From Oerskovia turbata (GTDB lineage: Bacteria > Actinomycetota > Actinomycetes > Actinomycetales > Cellulomonadaceae), in the NCBI RefSeq assembly GCF_000718325.1, contig NZ_JOFV01000006.1, positions 248,001-312,000 on the forward strand: a stretch of DNA of 64,000 nt, given 5' to 3'. Below, one piece after another: positions 49,996 to 58,873 of the stretch. The stretch's first letter is position 1, and each line of letters begins with the position of its first letter. The position numbers and the translations under genes were made by a program. The notes beneath the pieces are model-generated. The model saw only the letters and a list, made by a program, of their open reading frames with translations. It was not told the origin of the DNA and did not search any database.

Positions 49996-50424
49996 TCAGC
50001 GGAAGGCGTCCATCGCAGCACGTACTTGGTCAGACACCGTCTTAGGGTCCTCATGCTCCCAGAAGCGCAGGACGGTCCATCCCGCATCCTCCAAGTGGCG
50101 TGTGGTCTCGACGTCCCGCACCGCGTTTCGCTGGAGCTTGGCGTCCCACCAGTCCGAGTTGGAACGTGGGTGCGTGCCGTGCTCTGGGCAGCCGTGCCAG
50201 AAACAGCCGTCGACGAACACCGCGACCTTGACCCGGGTGAACGCTATGTCAATACTCCGGCGTGCCATACCAGGGACCGGGAAGGCGACGCGATACCGAA
50301 GACCGCGCGCATGAAGGACCCGGCGCACGTCAAGCTCTGGTTTGGTGTCTCGACGGCGTGCCGCGCTCATTCGACGGCTCACCGCCAGGCTCGAAGCCCC
50401 AGGGTGCGGTCCGACGAGTACCAT
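49996..50424 (-). CDS. vsr: Very short patch repair (Vsr-type) endonuclease
   Basis: About 142 residues from ATG 50424; GTG 50433 or TTG 50508 upstream are possible. The Vsr fold is complete: SRRMSAARRRDTKPELDVRRVLHARGLRYRV at the N-terminus, catalytic Asp59 in RRSIDIAF, VAVFVDGCFWHGCPEHGT with zinc/catalytic Cys and His, and the WTVLRFWEHE strand near the end. Vsr nicks at T:G mismatches arising from 5-methylcytosine deamination and normally accompanies a C5 methylase. The methylase gene lies 96 bases upstream. Confidence 0.92.
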   Translation of the reverse strand: MVLVGPHPGASSLAVSRRMSAARRRDTKPELDVRRVLHARGLRYRVAFPVPGMARRSIDIAFTRVKVAVFVDGCFWHGCPEHGTHPRSNSDWWDAKLQRNAVRDVETTRHLEDAGWTVLRFWEHEDPKTVSDQVRAAMDAFR

Positions 50425-50520
50425 CCGTCTCACGCTACCGCCCTGCCCGGGCACCAAGCCATGTCGACGTTGCAGAGAGATCGACCAGCTCCGGTCGCCG
50501 GGAGTCAACTTCAGGCGGCT

Positions 50521-52080
50521 TCAGGCCGCGCGGGAGCCTTCTACCACATCGGTCCTCGACACCTTGGCCTGACCTCGGGTGACCGCCGCGGCGATCTTCT
50601 CGCGCAGGTCCCCACCTGTCACACGCATCGTCTCGCGCACTGCCGCGAGGACTCTACGACCTCGCTCATCGAGCTCGAGGAGCGCAGCGTCTCGCTCAAC
50701 TTGCGCAGAGAGCGCCTGGGCCACGACACCCGTGTTGACCCCGTTGCCCAACTGCTTCCATGTCGCGCCCTTGAACGACGCCGGAAGCCCCTGAAGCAGG
50801 GTGCCTTCCTCGATCGTCAGTCGGCGCTCGAGCGGGCCAATGATCGGTGTCTGCGAGATCGCCACCAGGGCTGGCAGGTGGGTCATCTGCTTGACGCGCA
50901 GGCCCGAAGGACGCATCGAGATCACGCAGTCACGGATCGAGCCCGAGTCCTGAGCCTGCCACTCCATCTTCTGGCGCGACTCCGGGAACTGTCGCGTCGT
51001 GCCTAGCCAGTTGGGCGTCCACCGCGACTCGTCCGCGCCCTTCTCGTCCGCGCCCTTCTCGGTCGAGGCCAAGAAGGCGTCGTAGGAGCGCAGTCGGTCG
51101 TAAAGCTCGTAGTTCTTCCTGAGATGGCTGACCTTCCACGCCATCCCCGCGGCGCCCTCGAGCGCGGCCCGACGTTCGTTCTCATCCGTGGTCCAGACGT
51201 TCGCCCAGATCGGGAAGCCCGGGATCTCCTTCGCGGGGAGACCGGCACGGTCGGCCTCATGTGCGAGCATCGCACGCATTCGCTGGACGAGGCGCTCCCA
51301 GTGATCGATCCACCGCCACTCGTCCACGCTGACAGATGAGCCACCGACATTCTTCTCGTCAAGCGGCAGGTCGGCCATCAGGTTCCAAGGGCGCTGCATC
51401 TTCAGGTGGTCCAGCGCGATCGGCTTTACGGTCTCGTCGGTGTCCTGAACAGGATCGGGGAGGACGATCCTGCCCCTCGCGAGAGCCTCTTCGGCCTCCG
51501 GGGTCGGCCGCAGAGGAGCGACACGCGTCGCCGCTATGAACACACGATCACGTGTCTGAGGGTGCCCCCCGAACTCCGGCGCAACCTTGACCGGAGACAG
51601 TACCGATGCCGTGTGGCTCACACGATATCCAGCCTTCCGAAGGCGCTCGATGATCACGTCCCACTCGTGCACGTGACGCGGTCCGGCGAGGTTGCGAACG
51701 TTCTCGAGCAGCACCACAGCGGGCTTGCGGTCGTTGACGATCCGCATGATGTCGAAGAACAGCGTGCCCCGGATCTCGTCCATGCCCTTCTGAGCACCAG
51801 ACTTCGAGAACGGCTGGCACGGGAAACCAGCCACGAGCACGTCATGCTCGGGCACGTTGACCTCTAGCTCGGTCTGAGTGTCGAGCGTGATGTCGCCCTT
51901 GTCGTTCGATCCGAGGGGGCGCATACCCCAGTTGGCCTCGTAGACGTCCTGGGCAGCCTTGTCGATCTCGACCGCATAGACGCACTCTCCGCCCATCGAG
52001 TCGAGGACGGCGTGGAAGCCACCGATGCCGGCGAAGAGATCGATGTACCTGAAGGCCGCAGTCTCAGTCTGGTGGCTCAC
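50521..52080 (-). CDS. DNA (cytosine-5) methyltransferase of an R-M system
   Basis: A 519-residue C5 methylase. Motif I is DLFAGIGGF (14-22), motif IV is AGFPCQPFSKSG with catalytic Cys88, motif VI is LLENVRN, and motif VIII is HPQTRDRVFIAA. Motifs IX-X are RRLTIEEGTLLQGLP and QLGNGVNTGVVAQAL. A ~150-residue target-recognition region lies between VIII and IX. GTG 52080 is chosen because GGAG lies 6 bases before; GTG 52113 is possible. Target sequence unknown. Divergent from the PD-(D/E)XK-like gene. Confidence 0.93.
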   Translation of the reverse strand: MSHQTETAAFRYIDLFAGIGGFHAVLDSMGGECVYAVEIDKAAQDVYEANWGMRPLGSNDKGDITLDTQTELEVNVPEHDVLVAGFPCQPFSKSGAQKGMDEIRGTLFFDIMRIVNDRKPAVVLLENVRNLAGPRHVHEWDVIIERLRKAGYRVSHTASVLSPVKVAPEFGGHPQTRDRVFIAATRVAPLRPTPEAEEALARGRIVLPDPVQDTDETVKPIALDHLKMQRPWNLMADLPLDEKNVGGSSVSVDEWRWIDHWERLVQRMRAMLAHEADRAGLPAKEIPGFPIWANVWTTDENERRAALEGAAGMAWKVSHLRKNYELYDRLRSYDAFLASTEKGADEKGADESRWTPNWLGTTRQFPESRQKMEWQAQDSGSIRDCVISMRPSGLRVKQMTHLPALVAISQTPIIGPLERRLTIEEGTLLQGLPASFKGATWKQLGNGVNTGVVAQALSAQVERDAALLELDERGRRVLAAVRETMRVTGGDLREKIAAAVTRGQAKVSRTDVVEGSRAA

Positions 52081-52167
52081 GGATACTCCATCTGCCGAGT
52101 CGGGGTCGAACACGTGTTCTAGCTAACCGCATCCTGCGCGCGAGCGCAAGTACCCCTGTCGGATGTT

Positions 52168-53643
52168 GTGAGCGAAGCCCCAGTGTTCCACGAACTTGGC
52201 ATCTCCCCGCTGTGCCAGGCTGTGCACGTGACCGACACCACGTTCAACCCTGCGACATCGATTCCTGAGGCGAGTGCACGCATGTTCGCCCTCACCACGT
52301 CCCAGGACTCCGGGACGCGTGGGCCAAAGCGCTCACTGGTGGCGCTTGCACAGAGCATTGGTCTCGACGTGGATCTCAGTGCGGTCAACGCGACGCTCGG
52401 TGGTCAGATCGCCGCAGCCTTGTCGGTCGACTGGGTTGCCGAGCACGACTACATCGGACTCCAGGTGACGCTCGCCGGCATGAACACCCTGCTTCGTGCA
52501 GCGTCGTACAGCCTCGCCGCCCTGTCGCGCTCATCGAACGTCGGGTCGAAGACGACCGCCCAGCAGGTCATGAAGGCGTTCCCCGGTTTCAGACCGGCGG
52601 AGAGCAAGCAACAGGCAGTCGATCGCATCTGCGACATCGCGGGAGTGCCGCACGACCTGCTCGGCCCTGGAGGCAAGGAGCACACGTGGACGCTGAAGGA
52701 CCTCGCGAGGCGCCACGCACCGCACCTGCTCGACCAGAGGAGGACCAAGCACGACCTGGCGGCGGCGCTGTGCAACGAGTTTGGTGTCCCATGGCTCGAC
52801 TCGGCTGGCTCGACAGGCGCAAGCATCACGCTGGAGGGGCTCAACCTCATCCTTGCTGGTGCCGAGAGGCATGCCCACGTCTCGTCTGCCGCTTGGGCGA
52901 CCGCGGCTGACGAGGGGACCGCCCTGGTGGACGCACTTCAGCGTGGACTGCCAGACCACTGGGACGGGCGGGCATGCGTCGAGTGGATGCGCGAGAGCGG
53001 CTCGACGCAATGGCGCCAGATGGAGTGGGCCGGGTTCTACTTCGAGGAGAAGGTCCGCGAGATTCTCAACGAGCTCCGTCCGACACCACCTGTCGGCGGA
53101 CCCAAGGTCAGGTTCGGAAACACGATCTTTGACTACGCCTCGCCGACGCGCGTCTGGGACGCAAAAGCCCACACCGCGATGACGGCGACCCACCCGTCTG
53201 ACGGGCAGCCACCGAAGCGGAGCAACGGTGCGATGTGGCTGAACGACTCGCGCGCCGTGAAGGAGTGCGTCGCCGAGCAAGGACTCGGCTTCCTGGTGGT
53301 CGACGGGCTCGCGGGTCTTGATGCTTCCGGCGGATTCCGCGAGTGGCACAAGGCCTACGGGGAGTCAGACGGACGCCCGCTGAGCGGCTACGTCGCCAGC
53401 ACGGGTACATCTCGTCCGCGGAAAGCCGTGTGGAAGCCTCTGATGCTTCGAGCGATCTGGATCGAGGACCTGCCTGCCCTCGATGCCGGGATCGCCGCCG
53501 GTTGGATAGTGCAGAAGGAACAGCCCGACTGGGGAAGCGGAGACGCACGGCGTCGACGCAACGACAAGTTCCAGGGCAAGCCCTCCTTGGCAGCACCGTG
53601 GCACGTGGCTTCCCATGTCTGGCCGAACCAGACCTTCAAGTAG
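52168..53643 (+). CDS. Probable restriction endonuclease of the R-M system (PD-(D/E)XK-like)
   Basis: A 491-residue protein without a named family that I can recognise. The first 220 residues are helical, with two similar units (LAQSIGLDVDLSAVNATLGGQIAAAL and LARRHAPHLLDQRRTKHDLAAALCNEFGVPW), which resemble small DNA-binding domains. The second part has a nuclease-like core: FYFEEKVREIL (Glu293/Glu294), then IFDYASPTRVWDAKAH with Asp322 and Asp331-x-Lys333, the PD-(D/E)XK order. It is divergent from the methylase gene, 87 bases away, so it is the likely cognate nuclease. Confidence 0.65.
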   Translation: MSEAPVFHELGISPLCQAVHVTDTTFNPATSIPEASARMFALTTSQDSGTRGPKRSLVALAQSIGLDVDLSAVNATLGGQIAAALSVDWVAEHDYIGLQVTLAGMNTLLRAASYSLAALSRSSNVGSKTTAQQVMKAFPGFRPAESKQQAVDRICDIAGVPHDLLGPGGKEHTWTLKDLARRHAPHLLDQRRTKHDLAAALCNEFGVPWLDSAGSTGASITLEGLNLILAGAERHAHVSSAAWATAADEGTALVDALQRGLPDHWDGRACVEWMRESGSTQWRQMEWAGFYFEEKVREILNELRPTPPVGGPKVRFGNTIFDYASPTRVWDAKAHTAMTATHPSDGQPPKRSNGAMWLNDSRAVKECVAEQGLGFLVVDGLAGLDASGGFREWHKAYGESDGRPLSGYVASTGTSRPRKAVWKPLMLRAIWIEDLPALDAGIAAGWIVQKEQPDWGSGDARRRRNDKFQGKPSLAAPWHVASHVWPNQTFK

Positions 53644-53681
53644 GCGCGGCTCGCGCCGACCTGACTGTCCCTTTCGCGCGC

Positions 53682-54524
53682 CTACCCCCACTCCTGCGGC
53701 GCGAACTGCGACAGCGTCAGCTCCGCTCCCTGCGGGTCGCGCACCACGGCCTCGCGCACCCATTCGTTCTCCGACGTCGACAGCACGACCCCACCGGCCC
53801 GCTCGGCCGCGGTCGCGCTCTCGTCGCGGTCCGCGACGGCGAACGCCACGTCCCAGCGCGCGGGCTGCCCCGCCACGCGCGCGACGCCCGCGGCGACGTC
53901 GGCGAACCGCGGGGGCGCGAACTCCTGCCGCTCGTGGATGCCGGGATCGACGGTCCGCGTGAGGTGGTCGCCGTAGCCGGGGACGCGGAACATCCCGGCG
54001 CCGAGCTCGGGGTCGAGCACCCAGCCGAGCAGCGGTCCGTAGAAGTCGAGTGCCCGGTCCGGATCAGGCGTGAGGAGGTTGCTGAAGTTCCAGGTCCCGG
54101 GCTCGTTGACCCGTTGGGCGCCGAGGCGCGTGCCGGCCTGCCACAGGCGGAACCGTGCGCCCTGCGGGTCCTGGACCGAGGCCATGCGTCCGGGTGGGCC
54201 GACGATCTCAGGACCGGAGAGCAGCACGCCGCCGTCGGCCGCGACCGCCCCGGCCGTCACAACGATGTCGTCGACCGCGACGTAGGTGATCCACTCGGGC
54301 GTCGCGTCGCCCCCGTCGGACGGGGAGGCGATCGCCGCGACGTCCTGCCCGTCGAGCGAGGCGACGACGTAGCGCCCGGGTGCGTCGGGCGGCATCTTGT
54401 CGGTGAACGTCCACCCGAACAGGGCGCCGTAGAACGCGGTGGCGGCGTCGACGTCGGGCTGCTCGGTGTCCACCCAGCACGGCACCCCGTGCGGGTACGT
54501 GCGTGGCGGTGTCGGTGTGCTCAT
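53682..54524 (-). CDS. VOC family protein (two glyoxalase-like domains)
   Basis: A 280-residue protein with two consecutive VOC units. The first begins PHGVPCWVDTEQPDVDAATAFYGALFGWTF and ends VQDPQGARFRLWQAG. The second runs from TWNFSNLLTPDPDRALDFYGPLLGWVLDP to VRDPQGAELTLSQFAP. The DxxxAxxFYGxLFGW pattern is typical of the CFP-30B-like/bleomycin-resistance-like group in actinobacteria. Codon use is back to the chromosome norm, so it is an ordinary gene inside or at the edge of the island. Substrate unknown. Confidence 0.9.
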   Translation of the reverse strand: MSTPTPPRTYPHGVPCWVDTEQPDVDAATAFYGALFGWTFTDKMPPDAPGRYVVASLDGQDVAAIASPSDGGDATPEWITYVAVDDIVVTAGAVAADGGVLLSGPEIVGPPGRMASVQDPQGARFRLWQAGTRLGAQRVNEPGTWNFSNLLTPDPDRALDFYGPLLGWVLDPELGAGMFRVPGYGDHLTRTVDPGIHERQEFAPPRFADVAAGVARVAGQPARWDVAFAVADRDESATAAERAGGVVLSTSENEWVREAVVRDPQGAELTLSQFAPQEWG

Positions 54525-54609
54525 CGCTACCTTCCCGGTCCCGCCCGGCGCGGGGCCTCCCGCATCCCACCTTCCCAGCCGCCGCCGACACGGGCCTCCC
54601 GGAGGACGC

Positions 54610-56964
54610 CTACGACGCGTAGCGCGTGTAGGCCTCGCTGACCTCCTCGACCCAGACCTTCTCCTTCTGCGCGCGGTTGAGAGGCCAGGCCGGGACCCGG
54701 CCGTGGTGACGAGCGATCGCGTAGAAGCCCTCGCCCGGCTCGTTGCCCCCCTTGTAGATGCACAGAGCACTCAGCAGCGGCCCGCCGTCCTCGACCTCGC
54801 GCGTCGCGATCTGGCCGAGGAGGTGCGGGAAGGCGTGGTCGTGCGCTCGGATCTCGAGGCCTGTCCGGTCGACGAGGGCACCGGCCAGGTCGGAGTACGA
54901 CGTCAGGGTCCGCCGGCGTGCCACCTCTCGCAGTTCGTCCAGGCCTGCTCGCACCAGCTCTTCCCAGGTGTCGAGGGAGTAACCGTAGAACGTGCTCGCC
55001 TCGTCGGCCTCGGCGCCCGCACCAGGCTCAGCCGTGGTCTCGGCCTCGCCCTCGACCCCCCGGTGACGGGCGTATCCGAGCAGTGCGTCGATCGACGTGA
55101 AGACCTTGTAGCCCAGTTCCGTGAGGCGGGAGAGGTCGGCCATCTCGGCGTCCACCTCAAGGACCACGGACGAACCCATTCCAGGCTGGAGCCCGTCCGG
55201 CCAGAAGGCCTCCGCCACGGACAGAACATGGCCGGTGGCCGGGTCGGCGATCTCGGCGTCTCGGAGAGGCGCGGCGAACCCGAGCTCCTGGAACTCCGCG
55301 GTGAGGTCGTCGATCTCACCGGAGCGCTCATCCATCTCGAGGTCAACGGGCGGCTCGGCACGACTCAGGTCAGCGGTCGGGTCGGCGGTACCGGCCAGGA
55401 ACGAGTCGAGCAACCGGTTGGCGGCCTCCGCGAGCAGCGCCTTGCGGGCATCGAGGAAGTCGAGATAGCGCTCCGGCTTCCACAGCTCCGGGTCCATGGG
55501 GATCCACTGGGACTCCAGGGCACCGGGTTGCTTGGCAGCGACCTCGGGCAGGTACTCGAACGGAGCACGCTTACCGATCTCGAGGTTCGTCTTCTGGGTG
55601 AGGAAGGCGAAGTTCGCGACGGCGTTCACGTCCCCGCGCGTGTACCCGTGCTCGTAGAGATAGGCCTTGGGGAAGAGGTGGTGCACCTGGAGGGAGGACA
55701 GCCTGCCGAGCATCTCTCTCTTCAAGGGGTTCCCCGTCCCGAAGTCGCGAGCCTCGAGGACACGCGTCATCAGATAGAGCAGCGGGTAGAAGCGGGACCC
55801 GACTCCTGCTCCCTCGAAGTCGTGCGGGGCGATCGTGAGGTTTCCACCTCGCCATCGCCGCAACGACTCGACGAGACCAGCCACTCCGTCTCGCTCGGCG
55901 ATCTCGAACTCACGCGCCAGCACCGTCTCGACGGAGCCGGTGAAGCGGCCCCAGAGCGCCTGCTGGACATACCAGTAGAGCGCCAGGTCCCTCTCCCGTG
56001 CGTCCGCGAAGCTGCCGCCCTGCAGGGCAAGGTGCCTGGTGACGACCGGGATCGCGTAGCGCCCCATCAGGACGCGGTCGTGATCAAGGCCCAAGCGCCC
56101 CTGGACCGCGTCGAGGAACGTTCCGACATGCTGGGTCGCCTGGTTCCGTGCCGCACGGAACTCCTCGCTCGACACCTGCGCGAGGAACGAGAACGCCGCT
56201 CTGCCTGTTGCGACGGCGTTGACGTTGCGCAGGAGCCAGTCGAGCGAGAACGCGTACCCTGCCTGCTCCCACACACTGAGCATGGCCCGGAGATCGCTGC
56301 GCGCCGACGGGTCGGCCGCCGAGATCCGAGCGAGGGCGAGGTCCCCCTTCGAGAGCTTGGTCCCGCCTGAGTTCACCTTGTTGAACAGGTCGACGACCAT
56401 GTCGATGGACCAGGTCGAACCCGCGATCTTCTCCAGGTGGAACTCCTTGCCAAGGATGCCCTGGAGCTTCATGAGCCTCGTGAGTGCCTCGAGGAACTCG
56501 TCGTTCGGCAGAGCGGCCTGGAGCTGTGCGGTCGCCTTCTGGAGACCTCCGGTGGCGAAGAGCTCCGAGACATCCACCCACGTCGCCTCGTGTCGCATCT
56601 TGGCGGGCGCGTAGAACTCGAAGCTCTCGCTCCTCACGTTGAAGCGCAGGCCCGTGAACGCCTTCTCGTTCCCCTCGAAGAAGGCCGGGGGCCGACCACG
56701 CAGCACGCCGTAGAGCGATGTCATTCGCTGCTGGCCGTCGAGGAGCAGCTGGCGGACACCGCTCGCGGCGGGCTGGTCGCCTCGCACTGCCCCGGGATCG
56801 GTCTCCGCTTCCCAGACGAGCAAGGAACCGACGGGATAGTCGAGGTACAACGAGCGCATGAGCCCACGGACCTGCTCTCGATTCCACACGTAGCCCCGCT
56901 GGAACTCCGGCAACAGCACGGAGCCGGCATCGATCTGGTCGAGGAGGGTCGAGAGCTTGGTCAC
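54610..56964 (-). CDS. DUF262/HNH (GmrSD-like) protein with extra C-terminal domain
   Basis: A 784-residue protein. The N-terminal DUF262 (ParB/Srx-like) domain carries LPEFQRGYVWNREQV and the hallmark DGQQR (76-80). DUF262 in GmrS-like proteins hydrolyses NTP. The middle is helical. An HNH nuclease region follows (LQVHHLFPKAYL, His428/His429, then NAVANFAFLTQKTNLEIG). A further ~200 residues include a WEELVRAGLDELREVARRRTLTSYSDLAGALVDRTG winged-helix-like segment and a GFYAIARHHGR strand not typical of GmrSD. Type IV-like restriction is likely. GTG 56964 has AAGGA 8 bases before. Confidence 0.85.
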   Translation of the reverse strand: MTKLSTLLDQIDAGSVLLPEFQRGYVWNREQVRGLMRSLYLDYPVGSLLVWEAETDPGAVRGDQPAASGVRQLLLDGQQRMTSLYGVLRGRPPAFFEGNEKAFTGLRFNVRSESFEFYAPAKMRHEATWVDVSELFATGGLQKATAQLQAALPNDEFLEALTRLMKLQGILGKEFHLEKIAGSTWSIDMVVDLFNKVNSGGTKLSKGDLALARISAADPSARSDLRAMLSVWEQAGYAFSLDWLLRNVNAVATGRAAFSFLAQVSSEEFRAARNQATQHVGTFLDAVQGRLGLDHDRVLMGRYAIPVVTRHLALQGGSFADARERDLALYWYVQQALWGRFTGSVETVLAREFEIAERDGVAGLVESLRRWRGGNLTIAPHDFEGAGVGSRFYPLLYLMTRVLEARDFGTGNPLKREMLGRLSSLQVHHLFPKAYLYEHGYTRGDVNAVANFAFLTQKTNLEIGKRAPFEYLPEVAAKQPGALESQWIPMDPELWKPERYLDFLDARKALLAEAANRLLDSFLAGTADPTADLSRAEPPVDLEMDERSGEIDDLTAEFQELGFAAPLRDAEIADPATGHVLSVAEAFWPDGLQPGMGSSVVLEVDAEMADLSRLTELGYKVFTSIDALLGYARHRGVEGEAETTAEPGAGAEADEASTFYGYSLDTWEELVRAGLDELREVARRRTLTSYSDLAGALVDRTGLEIRAHDHAFPHLLGQIATREVEDGGPLLSALCIYKGGNEPGEGFYAIARHHGRVPAWPLNRAQKEKVWVEEVSEAYTRYAS

Positions 56965-57213
56965 GGTTGGTTCCTTCGTCGTGGGACGGTCGTCCGTCGA
57001 GGCCCGGTGACCGGCCCTCGCCGAGCATCCTCATCGTTGCGACCCGTCCACGGCTGATCGGACCGCCTGGCTGGCACCAGCAATCTGCCACGAAACCAGC
57101 ACGTGCACTAGGGCCGGCCGGGTGAATAGGCCGTCTTCCACCCCGCCCACCTCGCACGCACAGGTGGGCCGTCCGTGCCGCGCGGGCGGAGCAGGCACGC
57201 GGATCGAGCGCAC

Positions 57214-57765
57214 TCAGTCGCAGTAGTCGCACGTCCCGGCCGCCGGCAGCTGCATCGAGCAGGACGGGCACATCGCCGCCTCCCTCTCAGGCGCACGCCG
57301 GGCCCCTGCTCCCCCACCGCCACCGAAGTTCGACATCTCCGTCCGCTCGTAGTCGTTGGCTCCCCGATAGACGTCGACGAACCCCCGGTTGAAGTACGCG
57401 GCAGCCGGTCGGCCGTCGTCGAACCCGACACCGACGTACGACCGGCTCGCCGGCGCCCACACCACGTCGAAGTCGATGAGCGCTGCGATCTCGCGCATCC
57501 GCGCCCGGTTGGCGACCGGCAGGTTGAGGGCCTCGAACGCAGAGTCGAGAGAGACGAACAGGGTGCGCCCCCGCCCGTGGATCTCGTCGTCGCAGGCCGT
57601 ACAGAGCTCCGCCTCGGCGCGATCGGTCTGCGTCGCCTCGACGAGCTTGTCCGCGGCGGTCCATGTCAGGTGGCTGCACCCGCGGAGGTGCAGCCTGCCG
57701 CCGCTCGCCGTCCGGTAGAGCGTCACCCGAGCCACCGGACCGTCGTCGCCGACGACGCCGCTCAC
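57214..57765 (-). CDS. Zinc-ribbon protein of the VWA operon, 183 residues
   Basis: GTG 57765 overlaps the stop of the VWA gene (GTGA), so the two are coupled. The start has a HLRGCSHLTWTAADKLVEATQTDRAEAELCTACDDE segment, a Cys-His set like a small zinc site. The middle reads as alpha/beta (VVWAPASRSYVGVGFDDGRPAAAYFNRG). After a Gly-rich linker comes a terminal zinc ribbon CPSCSMQLPAAGTCDYCD. No known family. It could be an adaptor for the VWA protein. Confidence 0.75.
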   Translation of the reverse strand: MSGVVGDDGPVARVTLYRTASGGRLHLRGCSHLTWTAADKLVEATQTDRAEAELCTACDDEIHGRGRTLFVSLDSAFEALNLPVANRARMREIAALIDFDVVWAPASRSYVGVGFDDGRPAAAYFNRGFVDVYRGANDYERTEMSNFGGGGGAGARRAPEREAAMCPSCSMQLPAAGTCDYCD

Positions 57766-58829
57766 AGCTGCCCCTCCTCCGCCTGTGCGGCCGTGAGGTA
57801 GCAGTACCAACCGGGGGTGCGGGCGCCGTCGGGCTGGAACGTGATCTTGTTGACGACCCCGTTGCGGTTCGTGATGGCCGACCAGACGAGCGGTCCTCGC
57901 GCCGCGTGCGCGAGGAACTGCTCGACGGCTTCTCGCGACGTGTCGGCGTTGAGGAACACGTCGCTACCCGCGACCTGGGCGTCGATGAGCCTGCGCCCGC
58001 CGTAGGTCTTGCGGTCACCGATGCTCGTGGCCGACGTGGTGTCGCGCCACTGCGTGAGCCACGCGACGAGCTCGCGCTCGGTGAGCCTGACGGTCGGCAC
58101 GTCGGGTGGCCCAGCCGGACCCGTCACCACGGGCGCGCGTCGGGCAGAGTGTGCGCCCCCCGCGGGCTTCCCGTCGCCAGCCGCTCGGTCGCGCTCCTCG
58201 GTCGTGAACCCCGCGAACGTGTCGCGAGCCGCGGAGGGCGCAGCGCCGTCGGCGACCCCGGTGCGCAGGCGCGCCATGCTCGCCGACGCGGCCCCGTACG
58301 CGGCCCCTGCCGAGGCGCCCTCGTAGGTCAGCGACCGCTCGCGGGAGACACCGATCGACTCTCCGACCTCGATCGCGTCCTGGTTGGCCCCCATATAGAG
58401 GAAGGTCCACCCGAACACGGTCTCGCGCTCGGTCACGAGCGCCTTGATCGCGGCATGCGTGTACTCCTTCGAGGCGTTCTCGTGCCCGTCGGTCATGATG
58501 CCGACGATCACGGTCGCGGGCCGCTGGTCATCGGGCATCTGCGCGAGGCGCACGCTCGTCGAGTGGACGAGGCGCGCGATCGAGTCGAGCAGTGCCGTGG
58601 TACCACGAGGCTGGAGGTCGAGCGACGGGACGGAGGTGATGTCCCGGTCGGTGTAGAGCTCCTCGTACTCGCTGTCGAACTGGGCGAGCGTCACGGTGCA
58701 ACGCCCCGTGACGCCGCGCTGCTCGAGCATGAACTCGTCGAAGCCCGCGATCGTCGCGGCCTTGATGGACTGCATGGAGCCCGACCGGTCAAGGAGCATC
58801 GACAGGTGGGTGGAGGTGGTGTCGGCCAT
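57762..58829 (-). CDS. VWA domain-containing protein
   Basis: A 355-residue cytosolic protein. The von Willebrand A domain occupies 1-195 with an intact MIDAS: LDRSGSM (DxSxS) at residues 14-19, Thr in PRGTTALLD, and Asp in IVGIMTDGHENAS. The C-terminal part (from about 240) has VRLTERELVAWLTQWRDTTSA, then QVAGSDVFLNADTSREAVEQFL and a domain also resembling parts of the adjacent zinc-ribbon protein. GAGGAG lies before ATG 58829. Middle gene of a three-gene operon. Confidence 0.88.
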   Translation of the reverse strand: MADTTSTHLSMLLDRSGSMQSIKAATIAGFDEFMLEQRGVTGRCTVTLAQFDSEYEELYTDRDITSVPSLDLQPRGTTALLDSIARLVHSTSVRLAQMPDDQRPATVIVGIMTDGHENASKEYTHAAIKALVTERETVFGWTFLYMGANQDAIEVGESIGVSRERSLTYEGASAGAAYGAASASMARLRTGVADGAAPSAARDTFAGFTTEERDRAAGDGKPAGGAHSARRAPVVTGPAGPPDVPTVRLTERELVAWLTQWRDTTSATSIGDRKTYGGRRLIDAQVAGSDVFLNADTSREAVEQFLAHAARGPLVWSAITNRNGVVNKITFQPDGARTPGWYCYLTAAQAEEGQL

Positions 58830-58873
58830 GGGGTGCTCCTCGGATCGGGCGGGTGGGTGGGTGGGCCAGGGGG

